Source: Isoetes taiwanensis
Taxonomy: Eukaryota > Streptophyta > Lycopodiopsida > Isoetales > Isoetaceae
Direction of reading: 5' to 3'
Assembly (NCBI GenBank): GCA_021234155.1
Contig: JAJEKV010000041.1
Span: 11,108,689-11,172,688, forward strand
DNA: 64,000 nucleotides
Position 1 is the first letter of the stretch; every line of letters starts with the position of its first letter. The notes under the pieces were generated by a model. That model was not told where the DNA came from and made no database searches. It saw only the letters and a list, made by a program, of their open reading frames with translations. A program made the translations under genes and the position numbers. Shown here in pieces: positions 45,340 through 55,580 of the stretch.

Positions 45340-48330
45340 TGAAACATGCTATGGCATGATTGATAAAGGGGCATAATCTCATGAGTCACCCTATGAGACT
45401 ACTCCATTGCATGTCCCTCATTTTAGATGAAGCAGAGGAATGGGGCGAATCCCTTCTCGGATCACAATGGTACCATGGATGGCTAGCAAAACATGGCAAC
45501 ACACGTCCATCCCGAGCTTAACCCCAACATCCATAGGTCAAGATCACCATCGGGGTTCCCGGAGGTCCTTCGGGGCGATACCTACAACCCAAAGGGGTGT
45601 CGGACCCATACCCGGCCCACATCCAATGATGGATTATAAGCCTAGCACACTTTCGGGAGCCCCAATAACCATGCCGACCAAGGCTCCACCTCCCACTTCA
45701 CCATTGTGTTTGTATATGGTGCTCAATCTTGGCATAGCATCCCCGGCCGGGGTGGGCTCTTCTGCATTGGCCATATTTATTGGGATTTATAGGGTTCTAG
45801 TGAGAAACATCTCTATTCCTACTAGCCCTTTAGGTCTCTACCCTCCCTTATCCCATATACACAAGAGATGTAGCAATGGAACTACCATAAATCATAAATC
45901 CAATTATAACTTCAAATAGAACATCAATAGGGTTTAACCATTCATCTAAGCAAACAAGGGTTAATCCTTAACTAGAATCTCAAGCTAGCTAAGCCTATTG
46001 GCGGTATCTGTTTTGAAACTGTTGTCTCTTAAATTCTCCATCTTTCTGATTTAGAACTAGATGCACCTCCTCCCCAAAGTTCCCTCAATTCAATTTGGCA
46101 GCATAGCATAGTGCAAGAGCCCCAGGAACACGTGCGCATCAGAAGGAGTGGGAGCTACCCCAACCACTGCAGAGCGATTCGATTAATATTAACCATCTTA
46201 AGAAAATTCAGATTGCAACTATTATATTAGAGGCCTCTCTGTCTTTTCCCCCCTTCTTTTTAATCATAGGAAGCAGAATTTAAGGAACAATTGGGAAATG
46301 ATAGCAAGATCTGTCTATGGTCATGATGATATTAAGAAGGTTGTTTCATGCCTTCTTATAAGTATGAAGGAAGATAAGTTCCTGTCTATGTAACTGCATA
46401 TATTCTACATGTCTTTAAAAGGTTTCGAATCGATCTTCTTTCTTTGCTCTTCTGCAAAAATTGCCAGATGGAGTTCATTGCTGTTACGGACCAAGGGCAA
46501 GTTGCGCTTGTGGGCCTTGGGGCCGAGAGTCTGCCCTAGGAGTGCCACGGGGTGACCTGTGAACGTTCCGAGAATTATCGCCTATGGGTGGCGTGGGATT
46601 ATTTTTAAATGGCGTTTGCTTCATATGCAAAAGTGTCATTTATTTAAACTATAAAGGCCCTCTTAGAAAACCCCCTAACCATTGATTTATGGGTATGAGC
46701 TGGCGCCCTTGGATTGGGCAAGAAGTTTAAAAGGGAAAATCCCTCTGCTTCATCATGACCTGATACAAGTCGACCGGATTTGGTAAAAAGGTTCGAATCA
46801 GGGGATTCGATGCTCTATTCTGAGTGAGACAAAGGCCCACGGCCTTTGCTCAGGCTAATCTTAGCCTTAGGGACTCTATAATTGGGATGGGTTTTAGAGA
46901 TCCCATCTTTTGCTGGGAGCAGCTTGGCGGGATTCTGTTGGCAGTCTAAAGCTTGTGCTTACACCCTGTATCCTCTTTCTGGGTTGCCTAGAGTCAGTTT
47001 CGACCCTTTTGGAATTATTCCACAAACTTTTTGTGTTCTTTTGGAATTATCCATTGCACGGCGTTTTGCTCTGGTGTTGAGCAATACTGCATTAGCAATA
47101 TTAGCTCTAGCGATAGAACTTCTTGAAGCAGGGCTTCAAGCTAATCCTAGGGATTAGTTTCTTCAGTTGTGTGTGGGGAGTTCTGGGAACTCAAGGCTGC
47201 AGGGAACTCAGGGAGTTCAAGGTAGTGCAACTGATCCTATTTTTTGTAGGCTGTGACAGTTGCGAGGTGACATCAATGTTCTCCTTATTGGCGGTCCTTC
47301 TATTGCAAAGTCTCATGCACTACACTGTTCATTTTACCTTTTCAGTTGTGATGTATGTGATTCAATTATTGGAACCTTATATTATGTAGGAATCTAATTG
47401 TACATTTCAACTTCTATGAGATGCAATGAATAGAGCCCTAAAAAACACGATCATTATCATTCGGGACCATGGGCGGCTTTGTTGTGGTTGTCCACTTCAT
47501 GATTCAACTGCGCTTCCCCTTGTAAGTTCAACAACATTGACTTGAGTGAGGAGGATAATATTTGGTGAGAGTCAGGACTTGGTTGGATTGCTCCACAAGG
47601 GTGTAGCTGGCGCCCATGGCATTGAGCTTATGCAAAATTTGTTCGGTCAGATGGAACACAGGATAATGTATCTGGAACCCAAGCAGGAAGCGGTGGGTTA
47701 GCTGATCAAGGATGAGGTCAATTGTTTGAGGGTTAGGCTAACTTTAGCCCTAAGCCATAAAAAGCTATGGTACGATACAAGTCTCATATCTCTAGGTCTG
47801 CATAGTGCGAGCAATAGCTTAGGAGAAGGGGTCATGGAAAGGACTAGGTTGGGCGGTGGTGTGGCGGATGCGGTGGAGAGTTTGGGAATCTGGTGGCTAT
47901 GGCGGGAAATTATCCGCTATGGCAGCCAGGGAGCTCAAGGAAAGGACGAAAAAAAAAAAAAAAAAGGAAGCTTCTGGAGTATATTTTGAAAGCGTATAAA
48001 AAATTCTATGGCGGAATACGCACGACCTTATGTTGTACAATTGGAGTCTTTTGAGTTTTAAATTGAAATCTAAATGCCTAGATCCATAGCAGCGCAATAC
48101 TTTGCGAAAATAAAAAAAGGTGTCCCTCCTGATGGGGCTTTTGGGGGTTTTTAGCTTTTAAATAAACTCTATGCAATGGCACCAAAATGGCCTTCAACTG
48201 AGCTTCCTACAAAAAGTTATGGCCTTCGGAAGCAAGTGACCTCCTTCTGGCCCATCCTCAACGCAGCTTCCCCTTTTTCCTCTTACACTTATCTTCCATG
48301 TTTCATATGCTTAAGCTATTTGCAAATATT
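45340..48330 (-). repeat. Left arm of a large imperfect inverted repeat, LTR-like
   Basis: Read on the minus strand it matches 56775-59013 over its whole length apart from the solo LTR. Shared anchors include CTTATCTTCC...ATGCTTAAGCTATTTG at the inner edge, TGTACATTTCAACTTCTATGAGATGCAATGAATAG, the 58.2-kb GGAACTTTGGGGAGGAGG region, and ATGTTTC...CCATAGCATGTTTCA at the outer edge. The outer 600 bp share blocks with the gypsy LTRs nearby, so the arm may be an LTR or LTR plus leader in minus orientation. The long plus-strand ORF at 45440-45919 lies inside and is not conserved in the other arm. Confidence 0.8.
46482..47258 (+). mobile_element. Solo LTR inserted in the left arm
   Basis: The 777-bp segment starts TGTTACGGACC and ends GGCTGTGACA. 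It is flanked by ATTGC (46477-46481) and GTTGC (47259-47263), a 5-bp target duplication with one change. The other arm lacks the segment: it reads AGATGGAGTTTGCTTTACAG straight into GTGACATCAATG, so the empty site is in this window. Inside, TATAAAGGCCC (46651) is a plausible TATA box. No PBS or second LTR follows. The orientation is taken from the TATA box. Confidence 0.75.
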
Positions 48331-48779
48331 ACACAAGATTTAAGAAGATTTTCTATCTTAGCCCTCACTACGAACTATTCGACCTAACTACTAGAGCATG
48401 GATAGTGCTATGATCTGGTCCATCGAGATTATGGCTCTGATATCATTGTGATGCTCCCCGAGCCTATACAATGCTCCCATTGTGTAAACATGGAAAATTC
48501 CCTTTCCCAGCAACTCGATCACTCGAACCTCTTGTAATGGCCAAGTGTTCGAGTGAAGGACATAGAGGTGCCATAATATACCTTCTGTGGCCTATAAACC
48601 ACCACTATCTAAACCCCCCTCCTCCACAACCTGTCCATCCCGGTTATATCTGAAGAACCTATAACGTCCTTCAATCCTACCAATCCTGTCCAACCTCCTA
48701 TCATATGTTGTACCCATTTTCTTGTGGTGGGAGAGAGCCATGAAGGCAACATGAAGATTGAACCAATTCCTCATCTTCA

Positions 48780-49400
48780 CTAGAGATTTTTTCCACCTAA
48801 AGCAACATCACATCTATGTTTCTAGATTACCCACAGAGCAATGCTGACTAAGGTAGCAAAGATTTTATCTCCTTCAGAGGAAGTAATTACCTGGGGCCAA
48901 CTAAGATTCTGTCCATCCAACCCATCAATGGGGGCTAACCATTGCCAAAAATCAGTAACATAAGAGTAGAAGAATAGATGCGCCACATCCTCTAGAACTG
49001 GACATCTAAGGGAACAACTGAAAGGGGCATCCATTCCTCTCTGTAATAATCTGGCATCTGTGTTAACTCCTCCCTGCAAGGCGAACCATCTAAAGAATTG
49101 TATCCCTTCATAGAGTATTCTAGGAACCACTCAAGAGTTTGAGTACTATTGTTTCATTCAACTCCAAAGTAGCAATTGCTTGGAGGGGATCTTGTTGGTC
49201 TAGCAATCGATAGATTTTGGTGACCACATACTTCTTTTCCCCACCACACGACCATCTATCCCCAGGTCCAACCTCACAATTTCCCGAAGCACTTTCCTAT
49301 CACCCTCCCCTGGATTACAAATTATGTTCTTAAGTCTAGTCCATGAAACCCATCTCTTAACACTCCATAAATGTTACAATCTCATAATACCTGCATTCTT
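48780..49400 (-). pseudogene. LINE reverse transcriptase tail with zf-RVT domain
   Basis: The 102-codon minus frame (49130-48822) reads FFRWFALQGGVNTDARLLQR, then CSLRCPVLEDVAHLFFYSYV and DFWQWLAPI. This is the zf-RVT zinc-binding module of plant LINE RTs ('W....L.T...L..RG......C..C...E...HLFF.C'), with the final Cys replaced. Upstream, around 49320-49200, DRKVLREIVRLDLGIDGR fits the preceding RT tail. Catalytic RT and endonuclease are absent. It abuts the truncated gypsy LTR. Confidence 0.65.
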
Positions 49401-49539
49401 CCACTTGATGAAAATACGTGGATGGGATAGGGCAAAAGGAAGACCATTTTCCTGCCAAACATGCATATTCCAAAAATGCTGAGATTTCCAGCTTCAAATG
49501 TGGGTTCCACAGGAGAGAATACCTATTGGACATGAACCC

Positions 49540-50634
49540 ATGCCGGGAGCTCCTGGGATGGCATGGGCACAGGAAGGGGATACGAAGGTGTCTTGTGCAC
49601 CCTTCCCCTATGGGCTCCTATGGCAATGACTTGGGCTGGCAATAGACAATGGCTAGGGTTGACCACTCCATCTGCCCTTCCTGTGCATACTATGCAGATG
49701 GGCTAAACCGAGCTATGCCATGACTGTAACATGCCAGATATGCAATCTATTAGTACCACCCAAGGAGACTACTCCACCTTGCATATCTCAATCCGATGAG
49801 GTAGGAAGGGTTGCAGCTCCCCTTCCCAGAGTGCAGTGGCTCAATAGACGACTAGAGGATCGTGGCAACACACGTCCTTACCCGACTGAACTCTCCAAAA
49901 CAAGAGCCAGGTCAACACCTGCAACTCTTGAAAGTCATGCGACACCATTGACCCAAGCAGTGTTGGACCCATATCTAACCCTCTCGAAGTGGCCGGCTAT
50001 AAGCCTAGTTCGCTATGGATCCCCAGGTAGTCGCGCTTAGGGGGGACCTTCCTCTATCTTGCCAATGCCTTTGTTATATGGTGCTCAGGTACTCCATAAC
50101 CTCCATAGCATGGTAGGCTCTATGCACAGGCTACATATAATAGGAACTAAAGGGTCTAAACTAGAAGCATCCTCTACACAAGTGTACTAGGTCTCTACCC
50201 GCCTTCCTAATACAGGAGGTGCAAACATGATCAACCAACATCATATATTTACATAACATGGTAAATGATAAGAATAACATCTAATCCTAATCACGTGCAT
50301 CTAACTTACAGTTAGGGTTCATTGATTAGGGTTCGAGATCCAAACTAAGAATTCCAGAATGGATTTATTAGAGATACGAGATGCTAACTCATCTGAAATC
50401 TGGCCATTAGTAGGTTGCCATGACACACCACGTGGCTCCAATAGGGTGCGTCTGTGTGGCGGGTCGCCAATAGGATGAAGCCATGTGGAAATGGTTTCAT
50501 ACCTAAGGTTGGCTAACTTATATACAATGACTTAGCCATGCTCCCTTCTCCACACTAGGTATACTAAGGTAGGATTGTCTGGTGGCATGGCCTAAAATAT
50601 ACGTATTTATATCGTATATTTTAGAGGAACATCA
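49540..50634 (-). repeat. 3' LTR of the gypsy element (left copy)
   Basis: On the minus strand it begins TGATGTTCC beside the polypurine tract. It matches the right LTR through blocks such as TCTCGAAGTGGCCGGCTATA, CCCAGAGTGCAGTGGCTCAA, ACTATGCAGATGGGCTAAA and TATGGCAATGACTTGGGCT. Its far end (about 49480-49560) no longer matches the right copy and is probably truncated, with LINE sequence next to it. It lacks the two insertions seen in the right copy. Confidence 0.8.
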
Positions 50635-50650
50635 CATTCTCCCCCCCTTA
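50635..50650 (-). other. Polypurine tract of the gypsy element
   Basis: The minus strand reads TAAGGGGGGGAGAATG immediately before the 3' LTR start TGATGTTCC. The purine run and position are diagnostic. Confidence 0.8.
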
Positions 50651-51479
50651 GCATAATGTATAAGGTGACGAACCTGCATCAATCTTACAAGATACAATAA
50701 CAAGGAATATAGCATTTAGAACCTTATTGAAGCAGTAAACTTTCAATATTTAATTATAACGATAATTGTAAGGCTATACTTATGTACTTATCCCAAAATT
50801 ATACGGCCTTTAATAGTTCATTATAAAAGTAAACAACATAATGTCATAACAACATGTTTAGGAGTTTATAATTAAGCAAAAAATCTATAAGTTCTATTCT
50901 TCTCATGATGTGCTCCTTCCTCAATGTTCCTCCTTTCTTGGCTTTGCAAATGACATATCCGTTAGTTTAGTTAATAAGTTGTAGTTTTAAAAGGACCACC
51001 TCCATAATTACCTCCTTGGGCGAACTACTAGCTCAAGGTTACCACTACATACTTGCTTTGAATCATAGCCCATTGATTTAAGCATGGGGAATATCTATTG
51101 CCCATGATTAGATCTTACCTCCTATCGACCTCGTTCGTGTATACTGCGCATTGCATCATGGCTAAGGAACGATTGAGACCATACCATCATCGCCCACCAT
51201 CACCTACTTAACCTACATGACCCCCGGTCATGCGCACGTGCCGTGCATCATGGCCCTAAAGATTTAAGCATAGGGAACATCTAGGATGATTCCATCATCA
51301 CCCTTATTCTTAATGAGGTCGACAAAGGGGATGCCCACTTGGCAAAGTCCTTTACAAACTTTTGGTCGTTAAGCCAAAGCTTCTCACTTGGGGATGTTCT
51401 TTGGTCTTGGCCAATCTACTATAGCTTCTATTTACAGCCGAGAATTGGGTGGAGGTTCACTTCACTATGACCACATGCC
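50651..51479 (-). other. Gypsy internal remainder, unreadable
   Basis: RNase H and integrase should lie here on the minus strand, but I can identify no conserved motif. Text around 51420-51500 may be the end of the RT thumb region. Probably deleted and substituted beyond recognition. Confidence 0.3.
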
Positions 51480-52130
51480 CCAAATATTCCACTCTACCTG
51501 TTGCAAAATGGCATTTGGAGAATTTAGTGTATGGAGGATGCCATCTTAGATTTCTAGAACTGTTCTTAAGTGTATCACATGCTATTCCTTAGAAATGCTA
51601 TAGATTAGAATAACATTGAAAAATATGATGATTAATTCATCTAAGAAATCCCTGAAGATGTCGCTCATCAAGCGCATGAAATTCGCTGGAGCATTTGATA
51701 GGCCAAAGGGCATAATTGTAAACTCATAGTGCCTATACCGCATTCTAAAACTGGTCTTATGAATGTCTCTTCCTTGATGCGAATTTGGTGATAGCCCAGT
51801 CTTAGGTTTTGAAGAAGCTCTTTAGAGCTGATCCATTAGATCATCTGCTCTTGGCCATGCATACTTGTTTTTTATTATTTGCTTATTGAGCTGACGATAA
51901 TCAATGCACATTCTTAGACTTCCATCTTTCTTCTTTTTACAAAAAGAATGGGAGCTCCAAAGGGCGATACACTTGGCTGAATGAACCAAGCTCTAGCAAT
52001 TCCTGCAATTGCTTCTTTATCTCTGCAAGCTCTAGGGTGCTCATCCTATAGGGAGCTTTACTAGCCGGCTTAGTATCCGATGCGAGAGTGATCTCACACT
52101 CCACGCCTTTTTAGGGCGTTAATTCATGGA
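51480..52130 (-). pseudogene. Gypsy reverse transcriptase with lost catalytic pair
   Basis: Minus-strand landmarks in order: [92 protein letters not shown], then [16 protein letters not shown]. The usual FIDDILIYS is FFNVILIYS here, so both catalytic aspartates of the YxDD box are gone. The first Asp ([11 protein letters not shown]) remains. A stop follows PLELPFFL, and there is a frame change between the NK and RY blocks. The protein would have copied element RNA to DNA; this copy cannot. Confidence 0.9.
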
Positions 52131-52187
52131 TTTCATCCAGAAAGAGTTCATGAATTCCTTAATCAGCTTAGCAATTTCCTTAGGTAA

Positions 52188-52600
52188 TTACTTTGAATTT
52201 GTATCTTCCTTCTTGTGCTTAAGGTTTGGGTCAACGCCTTCTAGCCTAAGGATATATTCAACCTCATCCTTTATGATGCATCTATGCAACTTCTTTAATG
52301 ACATGCACTGCATTATAGAAGCAACATCATTGGCATGCCTAGATAGTCCATCTTGTATTCTTGCATAGCTTCCCGAAGTAGGCGCTCGAACGGTGCTCTT
52401 CAGATTGGAAAGTTGGTGCACACTTGGAAGTGGCCGATCTCCCAAAATTATGATTGAGTTGAATTTGGGTCATGGCGCTTAGGCTTTCTTGGCTCCTAGG
52501 TCGGGGAGGCGGCTTCTTGATGTTCTTAGGGCATCCGCCTTTTCCAAATCTTGGTATATACAATTCATCCCAAGAATTGTATGTTATCCACCGATCCCAA
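52188..52600 (-). pseudogene. Gypsy region between gag and RT
   Basis: The open minus frame 52445-52188 includes GSYARIQDGLSRHANDVASI and LKKLHRCIIKDEVEYILRLE. By position it should be protease or the RT leader, but no DSGA/DTGA motif is visible. Assigned by context only. Confidence 0.4.
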
Positions 52601-52639
52601 GAGTTGTATGCTATCCATCGTTTAAGGTATTCGTAGTAG

Positions 52640-53290
52640 GCGACCTACTTCTTCTCCTAGGCTCCTCTTGGAACACTCTTCTGCTTCCTCTGGTTCATTC
52701 TCCTCTGGTCCGTCCGGCTATGGTTCCTGGATTACTATGTTTTCTTTTCCCTGATCCTCACGCCTCTTTGTTTGCTTCTCCCTTGCTTGCTTTTCCTCCT
52801 CCCAATCTATTGCCTTCTCCTTCTCCTTGCCCTTGAGCTTCCACTTCTTTAAGGTCGTGCGCTCTCCTCCCAATCTATTGCCTTCTCCTTCTCCTTGCCC
52901 TTGAGCTTCCACTTCTTTAAGGCCGTGCGCTTCGCCTCTCAATCCTCCTGTTGTTGTGACTGTTTTCTTGTCCTTCTCTTGCAGAAGCAGAACCCAGGAT
53001 TTCCGTCTCCCTCTGATTGCTGCGAAGATCCTCTTGAGGTGTTGGGCGCCTCCGAGCTGTTGGGTTCTATACCTAGTGTTGGCCATAAAAGCCTTCGCTG
53101 TCCGCCACTCGCCACAAGTGCTTCAACGTTCAAGCGCAAAGACCTTCCTGGCTGCCTGCTTGATCCTTCCAACAACTTGTCTTCTTTGATGGTGGCCTCT
53201 TTGAGATCCCTTGCCTCCATTGATGGTCGACTCTGTCTATTCGCGGCACCTTTAGGTCGATCTCACGGACTGTTTGTTTGATGCGCCCCA
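52640..53290 (-). pseudogene. Gypsy gag remnant, Lys/Glu/Gln-rich
   Basis: Overlapping minus frames: 53220-52939 (LEGSSRQPGRSLRLNVEALV, ending in CFCKRRTRKQSQQQED) and 53086-52718 (highly charged: KEVEAQGQGEGEGNRLGG and KKWKLKGKEKEKAIDWEEE). It sits just after the PBS, where gag starts. I see no capsid signature and no zinc knuckle, so the assignment rests on position and composition. A 68-bp tandem duplication lies inside it. Confidence 0.45.
52801..52932 (+). repeat. 68-bp tandem duplication inside the gypsy gag region
   Basis: CCCAATCTATTGCCTTCTCC followed by TTCTCCTTGCCC, GAGCTTCCACTTCTTTAAGG and GTGCGC starts at 52801 and again at 52869. The copies are nearly identical, so the event is recent. 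As 68 is not a multiple of three, the same DNA is read in two frames in the minus ORF. Confidence 0.9.
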
Positions 53291-53797
53291 TGACAGCTTC
53301 TGAGATTGCTTAGAATTTGCCTTACAAGGAAAAAAGAGAGGTTTGGGCTACAATTTGGGAACTTCTAAAGAATAGGGTGCTTCCATAGATTTTTAGTGGC
53401 CACTTTTCTTAAGAGTCAATGTATTATAACTGTGGTTATTAAGTAAAGTACTTTTTTCTAATCACTTAAATATTTCTCAAATTTCTCTATTTCTTTTGGA
53501 TCAATTATTGGTCATTTCGCGCCATTTTCTTTCAAGCTTCCTCTTGAGCGATTTCTTGTTCAATTTTCACTTGTAAAATGCGGTTCATGAACAACTTGAG
53601 CTCAAATTACTAGAAGGTCCTTTTGAATATATTAATTCTATCCCCTAGTCTATAACTTAATCTAAATTATAGTCCTGCTAATGGGAAAAAAATTCTCCCC
53701 CTTTTTGCAGTTCAAGACTGGAATTCCCATTATTCCAATCCTTAACTAGGCTACCTACTAAGGTCATAGCCAATGCTTGACCTTGGTCAACCAAGAT

Positions 53798-53810
53798 CAT
53801 GCTCTGGTAC
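53798..53810 (-). other. Primer binding site of the gypsy element
   Basis: The minus strand reads GTACCAGAGCATG right after the LTR end (...CACAACA). It is a one-base variant of the initiator-Met PBS (GTATCAGAGC). Confidence 0.7.
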
Positions 53811-55053
53811 TGTTGTGACGGTCCCTACCAAATGTACGATGCCCCATCTTATATCTCGCAGGAAACCCCCCATCCAGTGACATCCGCCACATGGGCCCTT
53901 TGTCTATCCTGCTTCTGCGATGGCTAGGGCGGGGGAAGGGGACACAAAGGTGTCTTGTGGGCCCTTCCCCTATGGGCACCTATAATAGCGGAAGCATACA
54001 CAAATGTCAACAAACGATACAATCAGCTACCACAAAAGGTAGTACCATCCATCCATAGATCGTCCATATATATCATACATCAGACAAGCTCCTACCCAGG
54101 CTCAGACTCATGGGAAGAGTAGGTTGACAGTTGGGGTCTCAAGATAGAACATATCGAGTTATGGCAATGGCTTGGGCTAGCAATAGCCCGAGGGTTTCAC
54201 CTACTATAAAGGTGATACGCCACGTGCGTTAATAGGGTCAGCAAAAAACCCTCCGTATACGCCTTGTCCAACCTTCTAAACGCCCCTTCTCGTATACATA
54301 TTACACTGGATTCCCCCCCAGAAAACCCCCTAGCCAAACCCCTATCCGTATTTATACATACGGTTTAGGGTAAAAAAAACCCACAACTTTCACTCACATG
54401 GTATATACGCCTTAAACTATGTGACATCAATGGCTAGGGTGACCTCAATCCGCCCCTCCTGTGTATACTATGCAGATGGGCTAAATCAAGCTATGTTGTG
54501 ACTATAACATGCCGGATACACAATCTCTTGGTACCATCCAAGGAGACTACTTCGGATTGCATCTCCCCTGTTCGATGAGGTAGGGTTGCATCTCCCTTTC
54601 CCAGAGTGCAGTGGCTCAATAGGCGATTCGAGGATTATGGCGATACACATCCTTTTCAGTTGAATTCTTCAAAGAACCAGACCAATACCTGCAACTCTTG
54701 AGAATCAGGGTGACACCATTGACCCAAGAAGTGTTGGACCTATACCCGGCTCTCTCGAAGTGGCCGGCTATATGCCTAGTCCACTATGGATCCCTAGTAG
54801 CTGCTCAGCGGGGACCTCTCTCTATCTTGCCACTACCTCTGTTATGTGGTTCTCAGTCACTCCATAAACCTCCATAGCCTGGTGGGCTCTATGCAGAGGC
54901 CGCATATAATAGAAATTAAAAGGTCTAAACTAGAAGCATCGTCTACACAAGGCTACTAGGTCTCTACTCGCCTTTCCAATCTAGGAGGTGCAAACATGAT
55001 CAACGAAAATCGTTTATCCACATAACATGATAAATGATAAGAATAACATCTAA
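53811..55053 (-). repeat. 5' LTR of the gypsy element (right copy), truncated by a TRIM
   Basis: It matches the left LTR block by block from about 53930 to AAGAATAACATCTAA, where a TRIM interrupts it. Relative to the left copy it has about 180 extra bases near 53985-54165 and about 235 near 54190-54425. The second block contains TATACG/CGTATA repeats and GTATTTATACATACGG. Either the left copy lost them or they were inserted here. Confidence 0.8.
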
Positions 55054-55197
55054 TGTAACGGATCCATGGAGACCGCTCGAGTGGATCTTAGTGTCGTGTT
55101 CTCGAGACACCAGCATAAATGGGTAGAAGCGACTACTCATAAACATCTATACAGTTTTGCATCATTGGCTAAGGGCATGTCGGTTAGGAATGTTACA
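55054..55197 (+). repeat. TRIM 5' LTR
   Basis: Complete 144-bp LTR; GGAGACCGCTCGAGTGGATC and GGTAGAAGCGACTACTCAT are shared with the second copy at 55352. Confidence 0.85.
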
Positions 55198-55198
55198 T

Positions 55199-55211
55199 TT
55201 AGTATCAGAGC
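55199..55211 (+). other. TRIM primer binding site
   Basis: TTAGTATCAGAGC, near-exact initiator-Met tRNA complement. Confidence 0.8.
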
Positions 55212-55351
55212 AGGGCTCAAGTCTCCATGGGGGAAAGTATGACCCCGAATATTGTTGGATGGTAGGTCATGACTTGATCTTGGACACCATGGGATGGTGT
55301 GGTCTATGGTTTGTGATGCTCGAGGACGAGCATAGTTCTAGTGAGAGAGAT

Positions 55352-55438
55352 TGTAACGGACCCATGGAGACCGCTCGAGTGGATCTTGGTGTCATGTTCC
55401 CGAGACACGACATAAATGGATAGAAGCGACTACTCATC
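55352..55438 (+). repeat. TRIM 3' LTR, truncated
   Basis: Matches the first 87 bp of the 5' LTR, then is replaced by unrelated sequence with tandem and hairpin structure. Confidence 0.8.
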
Positions 55439-55449
55439 TACTTACTTAA

Positions 55450-55580
55450 AGTATTTTTGGGTCGATGCGCTCACTTAAAATGTTTTTGGGTCGATGCGCT
55501 TATGCCGGTGTAATGCCGGCGCTCACGCTTTTTTCGACAAAAAGCGTGAGTTTTGGAATCCAAAAATATTTTTGGCTATT
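55450..55580. repeat. Tandem GGGTCGATGCGCT motif and perfect 12-bp hairpin
   Basis: TTTTTGGGTCGATGCGCT occurs twice (about 55452 and 55484). TGCCGGTGTAATGCCGGC follows. Then CTCACGCTTTTT (55522-55533), a 5-base loop TCGAC, and AAAAAGCGTGAG (55539-55550) form a perfect hairpin. TATTTTTGG/CCAAAAATA words lie outside it on both sides, making the whole a loose palindrome. It may be a foldback element end. Confidence 0.7.

Larger units (their letters stand above)
49540..55053 (-). mobile_element. Degenerate Ty3/gypsy retrotransposon
   Basis: On the minus strand: 5' LTR (right, 53811-55053), PBS, gag (about 53290-52640), a linker/protease region, RT (about 52110-51480), polypurine tract (50650-50635) and 3' LTR (left, 50634 to about 49540). 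The internal region is only about 3.2 kb, so RNase H, integrase and part of protease are deleted or unreadable. The RT type is the common plant gypsy/chromovirus kind. The right LTR was later hit by a TRIM at 55054. The element is dead. Confidence 0.85.
55054..55438 (+). mobile_element. TRIM (miniature LTR retrotransposon)
   Basis: LTR 1 (55054-55197, 144 bp) begins TGTAACGGATCC and ends AATGTTACA, so its ends form TGTAAC...GTTACA. The PBS TTAGTATCAGAGC (55199-55211) follows after one base. The internal region is only about 154 bp and non-coding. A purine run (GTGAGAGAGATT) precedes LTR 2, which starts at 55352 with TGTAACGGACCC and matches for about 87 bp before diverging at 55438. Size, PBS and lack of coding define a TRIM. 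It sits inside the gypsy LTR. Confidence 0.85.

Noticed and set aside
45440-45919. 159-aa plus-strand ORF, Pro/Ser-rich
   Set aside because: It lies in LTR-like sequence of the inverted arm and is not preserved in the other arm.
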